Part shown: piece after piece, positions 35,135-44,157 of the stretch
Numbering within the stretch: position 1 is the stretch's first letter
Layout of the letters: every line of letters starts with the position of its first letter
Assembly: GCF_023101685.1 (NCBI RefSeq)
Contig: NZ_CP082164.1
Span: 4,774,001-4,838,000, forward strand
DNA length: 64,000 nucleotides
Direction of reading: 5' to 3'
DNA from: Bradyrhizobium sp. 186
GTDB taxonomy: Bacteria > Pseudomonadota > Alphaproteobacteria > Rhizobiales > Xanthobacteraceae
Translations under genes and position numbers: made by a program
The notes under the pieces: model-generated
Database searches by the model: none
Told to the model about the DNA's origin: nothing
Seen by the model: only the letters and a program-made list of their open reading frames with translations

Positions 35135-36559
35135 ATGGCCGCGCGGACGCTATACGATAAGCTGGTCGACGCCCATGTCGTCCGCAATCTCGATGATGCC
35201 GGTCTCGTGTTGCTCTATGTCGACCGCACCGTGCTCAACGAATATACCAGTCCGCAGGCCTTCGCCGGGCTGCGTGCGGCTGGACGCAAGGTCTGGAATC
35301 CGAAAGCGGCGCTGATGGTGGTTGACCACGTCAACCCCACGGCCGCGCGCCGCACCCGCGCGATGCCCGACAGCGCGGCGGCGCGGCAGGTCGACTATTT
35401 CGCCGAGAACGCCAGGGATTTCGGCATCGAGTATTTCGACATTCTCGACCCCCGGCAGGGTATCGAGCATGTGGTTGCTCCGGAGCAGGGGCTCGTCATG
35501 CCCGGCATGGTGATTGCCGCCGGCGACAGCCACAGCACGGCCTATGGTGCGTTCGGCGCCCTCGGCTACGGCATCGGAACATCCGACATCGAGCACTATC
35601 TGGCGACCTCGACGGTTCGCTACCGCCGGCTCAAGACGATGCGCATCGACTTGAGCGGCCACCTGCCGCTCGGCGTCACGTCCAAGGACATCGTCATGGA
35701 GGTCATCCGGCGGATCGGTGCCGACGGCGCGTCCGGATACGCGGTGGAGTTCAGCGGTCCCGTCATCTCGGACATGAGCGTCGAGGGACGGATCGTGATG
35801 TCGATCATGATCGTCGAGGCGGGCGCGCGCGGCGTCGTGATCGCGCCGGATCAGAAGGTGCTGGATTATCTCAAGGGCCGTCCGCGGTCGCCGAAAGGCA
35901 CGATGTGGGAGCGCGCGGCCAAGAGCTGGCTGGCACTGGCCTCGGACCCCGACGCCCGGTTCGATCGCGAGATCGCGCTCGATGTGTCCGAGGTCGCGCC
36001 GCTGGTGACCTGGGGCACGAGTCCCGACCAGGCGATCGCGGTCACGGAGAGCATTCCCGATCCTGCACAGCAGACCGCGCCCGACCGCAAGGCGGCCGCA
36101 AGCCGCGCATTGAGCTATATGGGCCTCACGCCCGGACTGCCTATTCAATCCGTCCCGATCGACTTCGCTTTTATCGGGTCCTGCACGAATTCGCGGATCG
36201 AGGATTTGCGCGATGCAGCCGAGATCTTTCGCGGCCGCCGCGTCGCGGACGGCGTGCGAGCGATCGTGGTGCCGGGTTCGACCCAGGTCAGAGGGCAGGC
36301 CGAGGCGGAAGGCCTCGCCAAGGTGTTCACCGATGCCGGGGTCGAATGGCGGCAGTCCGGCTGCTCGATGTGCCTTGCGATGAATGACGACGTGCTGAGG
36401 CCGGGAGAGCGGTGCGCGTCCTCGACCAACCGCAACTTCGAAGGCCGCCAGGGGCCGGGCGCGCGCACGCACCTGATGAGCCCGGCAATGGTCGCCGCGG
36501 CCGCCGTCACTGGACACATCACCGATGTGCGTTCGCTTCTGGGAGGACCACGCCAATGA
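35135..36559 (+). CDS. Aconitase/LeuC-family dehydratase, large subunit
   Basis: This 474-residue [4Fe-4S] hydro-lyase subunit has VVDHVNPT and GDSHSTAYGAFGALGYGIGT substrate/active-site motifs. The cluster ligands are C350 in GSCTNSR, with C410 and C413 in SGCSMCLAMNDD. The ATG at 35,135 follows GGGAGGAAAG. The family includes isopropylmalate isomerase, homoaconitase, citraconase and dimethylmaleate hydratase. As it sits with a hydroxycarboxylate transporter rather than leu genes, a catabolic substrate such as a methyl-malate is likelier than leucine synthesis. Confidence 0.82.
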   Translation: MAARTLYDKLVDAHVVRNLDDAGLVLLYVDRTVLNEYTSPQAFAGLRAAGRKVWNPKAALMVVDHVNPTAARRTRAMPDSAAARQVDYFAENARDFGIEYFDILDPRQGIEHVVAPEQGLVMPGMVIAAGDSHSTAYGAFGALGYGIGTSDIEHYLATSTVRYRRLKTMRIDLSGHLPLGVTSKDIVMEVIRRIGADGASGYAVEFSGPVISDMSVEGRIVMSIMIVEAGARGVVIAPDQKVLDYLKGRPRSPKGTMWERAAKSWLALASDPDARFDREIALDVSEVAPLVTWGTSPDQAIAVTESIPDPAQQTAPDRKAAASRALSYMGLTPGLPIQSVPIDFAFIGSCTNSRIEDLRDAAEIFRGRRVADGVRAIVVPGSTQVRGQAEAEGLAKVFTDAGVEWRQSGCSMCLAMNDDVLRPGERCASSTNRNFEGRQGPGARTHLMSPAMVAAAAVTGHITDVRSLLGGPRQ

Positions 36560-37164
36560 CCCCCTTCGATCAGGTCACGGGCGCGGCTGCACCGATGATG
36601 GCGCCGAACGTCGACACCGACGTCATCATGCCGAAGATGTTTCTCAAGGGCGTGGACCGTAGCGGCCTCGGCGAGGGCGCCTTCAACCTGCTGCGCTTCA
36701 GCGTCGGCAAGTCCAATCCGGAATTCATCCTGAACCAGGAAGGCTATCACGACGCCTGCTTTCTTGTGGTCGGCCCGAATTTCGGCTGCGGGTCGAGCCG
36801 CGAGCACGCCGTCTGGGGGCTCCAGCAACTCGGCATTCGCGCGCTGATCGGCACCAGCTTCGCCGGCATCTTCAACGACAATTGCGCCAACAACGGTCTC
36901 TTGACGATCTCGCTCGATCCCGTCGTGGTAACTGAACTCGCCCAGGTCGTGGCCGACAGCTCGCGCAATGGTGTCACGATCGATCTCGCGGCCCAGACGA
37001 TCCGGTTCGACCGCGGCCGCCGCTCGATCACGTTCGACATCGAGCTGGCGAGGAAGGAGGCCTTCCTGACGGGCCGCGATTTCATCGCGTCCACGCTTGT
37101 CTTCGCCGACGATATCCACGCCTTCGAGGCGCGGTATCGCGCGGAGAACCCCTGGATCGTCTGA
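36556..37164 (+). CDS. Aconitase/LeuD-family dehydratase, small subunit
   Basis: This 202-residue swivel-domain partner has the NVDTDVIMPKMFL N-terminal motif and the active-site loop NFGCGSSREHAVWGL. Its ATG overlaps the stop of the large subunit by four bases, so the two are made together as a heterodimer. It is the usual length for LeuD-type subunits. Confidence 0.85.
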   Translation: MTPFDQVTGAAAPMMAPNVDTDVIMPKMFLKGVDRSGLGEGAFNLLRFSVGKSNPEFILNQEGYHDACFLVVGPNFGCGSSREHAVWGLQQLGIRALIGTSFAGIFNDNCANNGLLTISLDPVVVTELAQVVADSSRNGVTIDLAAQTIRFDRGRRSITFDIELARKEAFLTGRDFIASTLVFADDIHAFEARYRAENPWIV

Positions 37165-37227
37165 ACGGCACGATTTCGGCGCGGCTCGATCCGCCGTGCC
37201 GCGAACGATAAAACAGCGGAGGGACCC

Positions 37228-38550
37228 TTGGTAGACACGACATATAGCCCGGCTGAGGCACCGGAGGCCGCCGCTGCAACGACTCTCGCTCGCCTCAAGA
37301 TCGGCCCATTGCCGATCGGCATCTACGTCGTGGCCGCGCTCGTCTGCGGAGCAGCCGTCTATTTCGGAAAGCTGCCGAACGACGTCATCGGCGGTTTATT
37401 GGTTTTGATGCTGCTCGGCTTTCTGCTCGGCAAGCTCGGCCAGACCATTCCGGTCCTGAAGCAGATCGGAGGCACGGCGATCCTCTGCCTGTTCGTGCCT
37501 TCGGCCCTGGTGAGCTACGGCCTGATGCCCGAGGCTGCCCTGAAGGCGATCACGACCACGTTCCGCACGGCCAACTTTCAGTATTTCTTCATCGCCTGCC
37601 TTGTCGCGGGTTCGATCCTCGGCATGCCCTACCGCGTCCTGGTTCAGGGCTTCATTCGCATGTTCGTCCCGCTCCTCATCGGCACGATCGCAGCCGTCGG
37701 CGCGGGCATCGCCGTCGGGCTTCTGTTCGGCCACAGCCCGAAGGACACGTTCTTCTTCGTCATCATTCCGATCGTCGGGGGCGGACTTGCGGAGGGGATC
37801 CTGCCGCTTTCGATCGCCTATTCGGAGATGCTGCACCGGCCGCAAGGCGAGCTCGTGGCGCAAATGGTGCCGGCGGCGCTGCTCGGCAACGTCGTCGCGA
37901 TCGTCAGCGCAGGCCTGCTGGCTCGGCTCGGCGAGACGCGGAACGACCTCAACGGCAAGGGCATGCTGGTCAAGACGGGGGATGATGACATTCTCGGCGA
38001 GGCGCGGCCTGACCGGCCGATCGATCTCGGACTGCTCGGCGCCGGCATGGTGCTCTCGTGCGGCTTGTTCGTGCTCGGCATGATCCTGGCGCCGTTCACC
38101 GGCATCCCCGGGCCGATCATGATGATCATCGCCGCGGTGGCGCTGAAGCTGACCAGGATCCTGCCGGCCGAAATGGAGCTCGGCGCCTACCAGATCAACA
38201 AGTTCATGTCGACAAACCTGACTTTCGCGATCCTGGTGGCGATGGGGACATTGCTGGTCTCGTGGCAACAGCTCGTCGCTTCGTTCAATCCGGGCTACAT
38301 CATGATCTGCACGACCACAGTGCTGGCGATGATCGCGTCGGGATTCTTCGTCGGCAAGTGGCTGAACATGTATCCGGTCGAGGCGGCGATCGTGACCGCC
38401 TGCCACTCGGGCCTCGGGGGCACCGGCGACGTCGCCATTCTCGGCGCCGCGGATCGCATGAGCTTGATGGCGTTCGCCCAGATATCAACCCGCGTCGGCG
38501 GCGCGATCATGATCGTCATCGCGACACTCTTGATGAAATCGATGTCTTGA
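37228..38550 (+). CDS. 2-hydroxycarboxylate transporter family (CitS/CimH-like) symporter
   Basis: This 440-residue inner-membrane carrier has about 11-12 membrane segments. The two family reentrant-loop regions are visible as IVGGGLAEGILPLSIAYSEM and CHSGLGGTGDVAILGAADRM. Family members co-transport citrate, malate, citramalate or lactate with Na+ or H+. The start appears to be a TTG at 37,228 after GGAGG. It follows the dehydratase genes by 63 bases and probably imports their substrate. Confidence 0.85.
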   Translation: MVDTTYSPAEAPEAAAATTLARLKIGPLPIGIYVVAALVCGAAVYFGKLPNDVIGGLLVLMLLGFLLGKLGQTIPVLKQIGGTAILCLFVPSALVSYGLMPEAALKAITTTFRTANFQYFFIACLVAGSILGMPYRVLVQGFIRMFVPLLIGTIAAVGAGIAVGLLFGHSPKDTFFFVIIPIVGGGLAEGILPLSIAYSEMLHRPQGELVAQMVPAALLGNVVAIVSAGLLARLGETRNDLNGKGMLVKTGDDDILGEARPDRPIDLGLLGAGMVLSCGLFVLGMILAPFTGIPGPIMMIIAAVALKLTRILPAEMELGAYQINKFMSTNLTFAILVAMGTLLVSWQQLVASFNPGYIMICTTTVLAMIASGFFVGKWLNMYPVEAAIVTACHSGLGGTGDVAILGAADRMSLMAFAQISTRVGGAIMIVIATLLMKSMS

Positions 38551-38599
38551 TACAGGCCGCGGCGTTTCGCGCGGGATGAATGTTCCAGGGGAGACTTTA

Positions 38600-39637
38600 A
38601 TGCTTGAATTCGAACAGGCTGAATCATGCTTCGATCCATCGGAGATCGGGCTGACGCGCCGTCATCTGATGTCGATGGCGCTGACAAGTGGTGCCGTCGG
38701 TTCGGCAATACTGGCGCAGGGTGCTTTCGCTCAGGAGAACGATGCCGTGAATACCGGCCAGATTCAAAAGTTGCTGCCAGGGTTTCGCCAGATGCGCCTC
38801 AAAACGAGCGGGGCCGAGATCAACGCCCTCGTGAAAGGCGAGGGACCACCGCTCCTGCTGCTGCACGGACACCCGCAGACAGTGGCGTGCTGGCACAAGG
38901 TGGCCCCCAAGCTTGCGGAGCGCTTTACCGTGGTTCTGACCGATCTGCGCGGCTACGGTGACTCGAGCAAGCCCGAAGGTGGCAAGGACAGTACCGGATA
39001 TTCCAAACGCGAGATGGCGCGGGATCAGGTCGAGGTGATGCGCGCGCTCGGTTTTGATCGCTTCCGGGCCGTGGGCCACGATCGCGGCGGGCGGGTTCTG
39101 CATCGCCTGTTGCTTGATCACCCGGATGCCGTTTCCAAGGCCGTCCTGCTGGACATCGCGCCGACCGCGACGATGTACGCCAAGGTGAACAAGGAGTTCG
39201 CCACACGGTACATGTGGTGGTTCTTTCTCATTCAGCCGGCGCCGCTTCCGGAAACCTTGATCGGCAACAACCTCGAATTCTATCTTCAGACCCATATCAA
39301 CAAGCAGAACAAAACGCCGGGCGCCATCGACCCGGTTGCGTTCGAAGAGTACCGCCGGTGCTACACCCGCGAGACCCTGCACGCCGTCTGCGAGGATTAT
39401 CGCGCCGCCGCCGGGATCGACCTGATCCACGATGAGGCGGATTCCGACAGGAGGATCGGTTGCCCGCTGCTGGTGCTCTGGGGCGGAAAGGGAGTCGTCG
39501 GATCGAGTTACGAGGTGCTCGAGACATGGCGCGCCAAGGCGAACGATGTGCAAGGCGGAAGCCTGCCCTGCGGCCACTATCTGCCGGAAGAAGCACCGGA
39601 GCTGCTCCTCGATAAGCTCAATGCCTTCCTCACGTGA
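38600..39637 (+). CDS. Tat-exported alpha/beta hydrolase, haloacetate-dehalogenase-like
   Basis: This 345-residue protein has a Tat signal (LTRRHLMSMALTS... to GAFAQ), then an alpha/beta-hydrolase fold. Compared from memory with fluoroacetate dehalogenase, the nucleophile D161, R162 and R165 (GHDRGGRV), D185, Y267 and H326 (GHYLPEE) are kept. The halide-pocket His-Trp pair is Trp206-Trp207 instead. The start at 38,600 follows AGGGGAG. It closes the dehydratase-transporter operon and would act in the periplasm, perhaps producing a hydroxy acid for uptake. Confidence 0.75.
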   Translation: MLEFEQAESCFDPSEIGLTRRHLMSMALTSGAVGSAILAQGAFAQENDAVNTGQIQKLLPGFRQMRLKTSGAEINALVKGEGPPLLLLHGHPQTVACWHKVAPKLAERFTVVLTDLRGYGDSSKPEGGKDSTGYSKREMARDQVEVMRALGFDRFRAVGHDRGGRVLHRLLLDHPDAVSKAVLLDIAPTATMYAKVNKEFATRYMWWFFLIQPAPLPETLIGNNLEFYLQTHINKQNKTPGAIDPVAFEEYRRCYTRETLHAVCEDYRAAAGIDLIHDEADSDRRIGCPLLVLWGGKGVVGSSYEVLETWRAKANDVQGGSLPCGHYLPEEAPELLLDKLNAFLT

Positions 39638-39698
39638 TTACGGTGACTGCCGCAACGGTGAGACGCGGATTACGCGTACTGCCGTTTTGGGTTGGCCT

Positions 39699-39759
39699 GA
39701 TGACGTTTGCCCAGATCGCCACGCGCGTCGGCGGCGCGATCATGATCGTGATCGCGACA
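39699..39759 (+). pseudogene. 61-bp relic of a second 2-hydroxycarboxylate transporter gene
   Basis: This stretch matches 38,466-38,526 at 54 of 61 bases and encodes MTFAQIATRVGGAIMIVIAT against MAFAQISTRVGGAIMIVIAT in the transporter. The similarity stops abruptly on both sides. It is best read as the remnant 3' end of a paralogous transporter gene that was deleted. Confidence 0.65.
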
Positions 39760-39916
39760 ACTGATGCCACAAGGCAATTGCGCCGGCATCGCCGAGTCAG
39801 CGGCACCCATCGACCCGGCAAATGGCATTCCGTTCAATGACTAATTACAAGGTGGTTAATACCGGTACTTTGCATGGGGTTGTTTTTCGGATTTTCGTGG
39901 CCTCGCCGCGGAGATG

Positions 39917-41779
39917 TTACCCCGCCGCCTCATCAAACTGTGCGCTCGCCTCAAGCCATTGCTCCTCGGCACGCGCCAGCGCGTCCGAAGCATTGGCGCG
40001 CGCTTTCGACAATTGCGCGGCTTGCCTGGGGTCGCGTGTGAAGATGTCGGGCAGCGCCAGCGCGGTGTCGATCTTGGCGATGATCTCGCTGACGCGGGCG
40101 ATCTCGGATTCGGCTTCCGCGATGCGCTTTTTCAGCGAGCCGCGATTGTCCGATCTCGGACGCTGTGACTTTTCGCTTGCGGCGCTGCGGTCGCGTTGGC
40201 CGGGTTCGGCGTTGCGCGAGGACAGCACCAGGCGTCGGTATTCGTCGAGATCGCCGTCGTAATTGGTCACGGTGCGATCGGCGACGATCCAGAGCTGATC
40301 GGCGCAGGCTTCGATCAGATAGCGGTCGTGCGAGACCATGATGACCGCGCCGGGGAATTCGTTGATCGCCTCGGCGAGCGCGGCGCGGCTGTCGATGTCG
40401 AGATGGTTGGTCGGCTCGTCCAGGATGATCATGTTGGGGCCGAAGAAGGTCGCAAGGCCCAGCAGCAGCCGCGCCTTCTCGCCGCCCGACAGTTTTCCAA
40501 CCCTGGTGTCGGCCGCCTTGCCGGAAAAGCCGATCGCGCCGGCACGCGCCCGCACCTTCGCCTCGGGCGCATCGCCCATCAGCTTGCGGACGTGGTCGTA
40601 GGCGGAGGCGTCCTCGTTCAGTTCGTCGAGCTGGTGTTGCGCGAAATAGGCGATCGACAGCTTGTCGGCGCGCGTCACCTTGCCCGAAAACGGCGTAAGG
40701 CGGCCGGCGAGCAGTTTCACCAGCGTCGACTTGCCGTTGCCGTTGGCGCCGAGAAGCGCGATGCGGTCGTCATTGTCGATGCGCAGGGTGACGCGGTTGA
40801 GCACGGGGGCAGCCGGATCGTAGCCGACCGACACGTTGTCGGCGGCGATGATCGGCGGCGACAGAATTTTCTCGGGCGCCGGGAAGCTGATCTCGCGCAC
40901 GTCCTGGGTGACCAGCGCGGTGATCGGCTTCAGCCGCTCCAGCATCTTCACGCGAGATTGTGCCTGGCGCGCCTTGGACGCCTTGGCCTTGAAGCGGTCG
41001 ACGAAGGCTTGCAGCCGGGCGCGCTCGGCCTCCTGGCGCTTGACCTGCTTGGCGTCGAGCAGCTCGCGCGCGGCGCGCTGCTCCTCGAAGGAGGAATAGG
41101 TGCCGCGGTAGAGCGTGAGCTTGCCGCGCTCCAGGTGCAGGATCTGGTCGACCGAGCTTTCCAGCAGGTCGCGATCGTGGCTGATCACGATCACCGTGCG
41201 CGGGTAATGCGCCAGATGATCCTCGAGCCACAGCGTGCCTTCGAGGTCGAGATAGTTGGTGGGCTCGTCGAGCAGCAACAGGTCGGGAGCTGCAAAGAGG
41301 GTCGCTGCCAGCGCGACGCGCATGCGCCAGCCGCCGGAGAACTCGGCGCAGGGGCGGGCCTGATCGGCCGCGGAAAAGCCGAGGCCTGAAAGAATCGCCG
41401 CGGCTCGGCTCGGCGCCGAATGCGCGTCGATATCGACGAGCCGGGTCTGGATCTCCGCGATTCGGTGCGGATCGATGGCGCTCTCGGCCTCGTGCAGGAG
41501 TGCGTCGCGTTCGAGGTCGGCCTTGAGCACGACCGAGATCAGGCTTTCGGGCCCGTTCGGCGCTTCCTGGGCGAGGCTGCCGACGCGCCAGCGCGGCGGC
41601 AGCGTGACCGTGCCGTGTTCGGCCGCCAGTTCACTGCGGATGATCTTGAACAGCGTCGACTTGCCGGTGCCGTTGCGCCCGACCAGGCCGACGCGCGAAC
41701 CGGGCGTGATCTGCACGGAACTCTGGTCGATCAGCAGGCGTCCGGCGAGCCGGACCGTAAGGTCGGTAATGGAAAGCAT
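39917..41779 (-). CDS. ABC-F family ATPase (ribosome-associated type)
   Basis: This 620-residue protein carries two nucleotide-binding domains and no membrane segment. Walker A is GRNGTGKST and GANGNGKST; the signatures are FSGGWRMRVALA and LSGGEKARLLLG; Walker B is LLLLDEPTNYLD and MIILDEPTNHLD. A charged linker rich in Lys/Arg/Gln joins them, and the C-terminus is coiled coil (SLKKRIAEAESEIARVSEII). The layout fits the Uup/YheS-like ABC-F group, which acts on the ribosome E site. Confidence 0.9.
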   Translation of the reverse strand: MLSITDLTVRLAGRLLIDQSSVQITPGSRVGLVGRNGTGKSTLFKIIRSELAAEHGTVTLPPRWRVGSLAQEAPNGPESLISVVLKADLERDALLHEAESAIDPHRIAEIQTRLVDIDAHSAPSRAAAILSGLGFSAADQARPCAEFSGGWRMRVALAATLFAAPDLLLLDEPTNYLDLEGTLWLEDHLAHYPRTVIVISHDRDLLESSVDQILHLERGKLTLYRGTYSSFEEQRAARELLDAKQVKRQEAERARLQAFVDRFKAKASKARQAQSRVKMLERLKPITALVTQDVREISFPAPEKILSPPIIAADNVSVGYDPAAPVLNRVTLRIDNDDRIALLGANGNGKSTLVKLLAGRLTPFSGKVTRADKLSIAYFAQHQLDELNEDASAYDHVRKLMGDAPEAKVRARAGAIGFSGKAADTRVGKLSGGEKARLLLGLATFFGPNMIILDEPTNHLDIDSRAALAEAINEFPGAVIMVSHDRYLIEACADQLWIVADRTVTNYDGDLDEYRRLVLSSRNAEPGQRDRSAASEKSQRPRSDNRGSLKKRIAEAESEIARVSEIIAKIDTALALPDIFTRDPRQAAQLSKARANASDALARAEEQWLEASAQFDEAAG

Positions 41780-41834
41780 GCGGCCTTGTCACCGCAAGGC
41801 GCCGCGAACGCAACCCGTTTTTGCGGCCTGTCAG

Positions 41835-42014
41835 CTAGTGCGAGCCGCCCTCGCGGTCGCGCTTCTGCAACTCGTTCAAGAGGTGTTCAAGGTTCGAAGG
41901 CAGCCGGGGTTCTGGCCGAATGCTCTGCTGAAGCCGTTCGCCAACGGCATCGCAAATCGAGCGGCTGGTGCGTCGGTCGATCTGTTCGCTGTCATCGGCG
42001 AGGAGGCAATTCAT
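41835..42014 (-). CDS. Small protein resembling NepR-type anti-sigma factors, 59 residues
   Basis: The ATG at 42,014 gives MNCLLADDSEQIDRRTSRSI, followed by CDAVGERLQQSIRPEPRLPS and NLEHLLNELQKRD. The spacing of a short amphipathic helix, a proline-containing turn and a second leucine-rich helix resembles NepR (which binds PhyR and EcfG sigma factors). No phyR or ecfG is nearby and similarity is weak, so this is tentative. Ribosome-binding site is weak. Confidence 0.45.
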   Translation of the reverse strand: MNCLLADDSEQIDRRTSRSICDAVGERLQQSIRPEPRLPSNLEHLLNELQKRDREGGSH

Positions 42015-42140
42015 GCGAGGTTCCGTTGGTTCACAATTACGACACCCTACCAAGTCCCTGAGCGCAAAATTGTTTCGCCCCCGCCACGGGCCGCTGGGCA
42101 TTCTAGTAAAAATTGTATGAATTTCGTCATGCAGGCCAAG

Positions 42141-42169
42141 GGCCGCCCAAGGACCGCGCAAGGGCGGCC
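42141..42169 (-). terminator. Hairpin downstream of the Gly/His/Trp-rich protein gene
   Basis: GGCCGCCC at 42,141 pairs with GGGCGGCC at 42,162-42,169. It is the second of two strong hairpins beyond the gene at 42,259 on the minus strand. Confidence 0.45.
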
Positions 42170-42177
42170 CCAACGCA

Positions 42178-42205
42178 AAGCCCCGGCGGGGGCACGCCGG
42201 GGCTT
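42178..42205 (-). terminator. Strong intrinsic terminator
   Basis: AAGCCCCGGCG pairs perfectly with CGCCGGGGCTT around a six-base loop, with a T run on the minus-strand side. It lies about 55 bases beyond the stop of the minus-strand gene at 42,259. Confidence 0.7.
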
Positions 42206-42258
42206 CTCTTGGAAGGTACCTGGGGGGCGGTAGGTACCTTTGGAAGGTGCTGTCGGGC

Positions 42259-42510
42259 TCAGTAGCAGCGGTTGATCATCCGCCAGCGGGGTCCCCAGGG
42301 GGTCGGGACCAGCCGGCGCACATAGCAGCCGCCATAGCCGTAGGAGACGGGGCCGCCGGCGTAGAAGCGCGGTCCACCCCAGCCGTGATGCCAGCCGCCT
42401 CCGCCGCCGTGGCCCCAGCCGCCATGCCAGTGAGCGGAGGCGGAGGTCGGCGCCAGCGCGGCACCCAGCGCGACCGCGGCAACTGCGGCAAGCGAAAGTT
42501 TCCTCAACAT
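42259..42510 (-). CDS. Secreted Gly/His/Trp-rich small protein
   Basis: The 83-residue precursor has a signal peptide (LRKLSLAAVAAVALGAALAP to ASA). The mature part is low complexity (HWHGGWGHGGGGGWHHGWGG), followed by a Cys-containing tail (GGCYVRRLVPTPWGPRW). Such histidine/glycine-rich exported peptides are common in Bradyrhizobium and may bind metal, but no function is established. A strong terminator follows. Confidence 0.75.
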   Translation of the reverse strand: MLRKLSLAAVAAVALGAALAPTSASAHWHGGWGHGGGGGWHHGWGGPRFYAGGPVSYGYGGCYVRRLVPTPWGPRWRMINRCY

Positions 42511-42820
42511 GGTGATCTCCTCAGAACTGCCGGCGCGGGCCTGCGCGTCGATGGAAAGGCCGCCGAAACCGTTCGCCTCATGATCAGGCTCTCGTTTCGA
42601 TAGGCAGGACCTTACGCCGGCGAGGCTGAACCAAACCCTGACAGCGGCTTCAGATTGGGTTCATCTGGATGAAATCGTTGTAATCCAGGGTGGAATCTCG
42701 GGTCCTGGCCCTGCGACGAAGCGCCAGTGAGGCCATTCTGGCGGTCGCTTGCCGTTCGGCAACGGCGCCGATATAAGCCGCGCAACTCCGAACCACCGCT
42801 CTCTCCTCAAGGACAAGATC

Positions 42821-43243
42821 ATGGCCATCGAACGCACTTTCTCGATCATCAAGCCCGATGCGACCGCGCGTAACCTGACCGGTGCGGTTAACGCCGTGAT
42901 CGAGAAGGCCGGCCTGCGCATCGTCGCGCAGAAGCGTATCCGTATGACCAAGGAGCAGGCCGAGACCTTCTATGCCGTCCACAAGGCGCGCCCGTTCTTC
43001 GGCGAGCTTGTCGAATTCATGACCTCGGGCCCGGTCGTCGTCCAGGTGCTGGAAGGCGAGGGCGCCGTCGCCAAGTATCGCGATGCCATGGGTGCGACCG
43101 ATCCGTCCAAAGCGGCCGACGGCACCATCCGCAAGCTCTACGCAAAGTCGATCGGCGAGAACTCCGCGCATGGCTCGGACGCGCCGGAGACCGCCGCGAT
43201 CGAGATCGCGCAGTTCTTCTCGGGCAATGAGATCGTCGGCTGA
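42821..43243 (+). CDS. ndk: Nucleoside-diphosphate kinase
   Basis: This 140-residue enzyme transfers the gamma phosphate between nucleoside tri- and diphosphates through a phosphohistidine. It begins [18 protein letters not shown] and has H117 in the active-site motif NSAHGSD. Length and motifs are canonical. It stands in front of the TerC-like gene with a 44-base gap. Confidence 0.96.
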   Translation: MAIERTFSIIKPDATARNLTGAVNAVIEKAGLRIVAQKRIRMTKEQAETFYAVHKARPFFGELVEFMTSGPVVVQVLEGEGAVAKYRDAMGATDPSKAADGTIRKLYAKSIGENSAHGSDAPETAAIEIAQFFSGNEIVG

Positions 43244-43287
43244 TCCATCAGCCGATAAGTTAAGACGGCGGGGCGAAAGGACGCATT

Positions 43288-44148
43288 GTGAACTGGCTTT
43301 GGCAGATCTTCGATCCCGCCACGATCGGGGCATTCTTCACCCAGTTCCGCAGTGAGATGGCCGAACCGACCTTCTGGATCGCGGTCGGCAAGATCATCTG
43401 GATCAACATCCTGCTCTCCGGCGACAATGCGCTGGTGATCGCGCTCGCCTGCCGCGGCCTGAAGCCGCGGCACCGGCTGTGGGGCATGGTGCTCGGCGCC
43501 GGCGCCGCGGTGCTGCTCCGGATCATCTTCACCGGCATCGTCGCCAGCCTGATGGCGCTGCCGTACCTCAAGCTGGTGGGCGGCCTCGCGCTGATCGTGA
43601 TCGCCGCAAAGCTGCTCGTGCCGGAAAACGAGGACGAGGACGGCGTCGAGTCCGCCTCCCATCTGTGGCAGGCCGTGCAGATCGTTGTGGTCGCCGACAT
43701 CGTCATGAGCCTCGACAATGTCATCGCGGTCGCTGCCGCCGCCAATGGCAGTGCGCCGCTGCTGATCCTCGGGCTTGCCATCAGCGTCCCCCTGATCGTC
43801 GCCGGCGCGGCGCTGATCATGGCGCTGCTCTCAAAGCTACCGGTCCTGGTATGGGCTGGTGCGGCGCTGCTCGGCTGGATTTCGGGCGAGGTGATCGCGA
43901 CCGATCCCGGCGTCGCGCCGAAGCTGCATACGCTGTTCGACGGGCCGTTCGGAGCGTCGCTGGATTCGATGCTCGCTGCACTGCGCATCCCGCCGCAATT
44001 CACTCATGGCGGCGGAGGCGGCGAATATCTCTGCGCAGCGCTCGGCGTCGTCGTGGTGCTGGTCGTCGGCACTATCTGGCGCCGGCGCAGCCTGAGCCAC
44101 GCCGCGCTCGAAGCCTCCGAACGCCACGCCAAGGTCTCGGCGGAGTGA
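43288..44148 (+). CDS. TerC-family integral membrane protein
   Basis: This 286-residue protein has about seven membrane helices and the TerC acidic motifs: NILLSGDNALVIALA in the first half and DIVMSLDNVIAVAAAANG in the second, related by internal repeat. Family members handle Mn2+ or other metals and metal loading of exported enzymes. GTG start after GGCGAAAGG. It follows ndk. Confidence 0.88.
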   Translation: MNWLWQIFDPATIGAFFTQFRSEMAEPTFWIAVGKIIWINILLSGDNALVIALACRGLKPRHRLWGMVLGAGAAVLLRIIFTGIVASLMALPYLKLVGGLALIVIAAKLLVPENEDEDGVESASHLWQAVQIVVVADIVMSLDNVIAVAAAANGSAPLLILGLAISVPLIVAGAALIMALLSKLPVLVWAGAALLGWISGEVIATDPGVAPKLHTLFDGPFGASLDSMLAALRIPPQFTHGGGGGEYLCAALGVVVVLVVGTIWRRRSLSHAALEASERHAKVSAE

Positions 44149-44157
44149 TTTTCTAAT

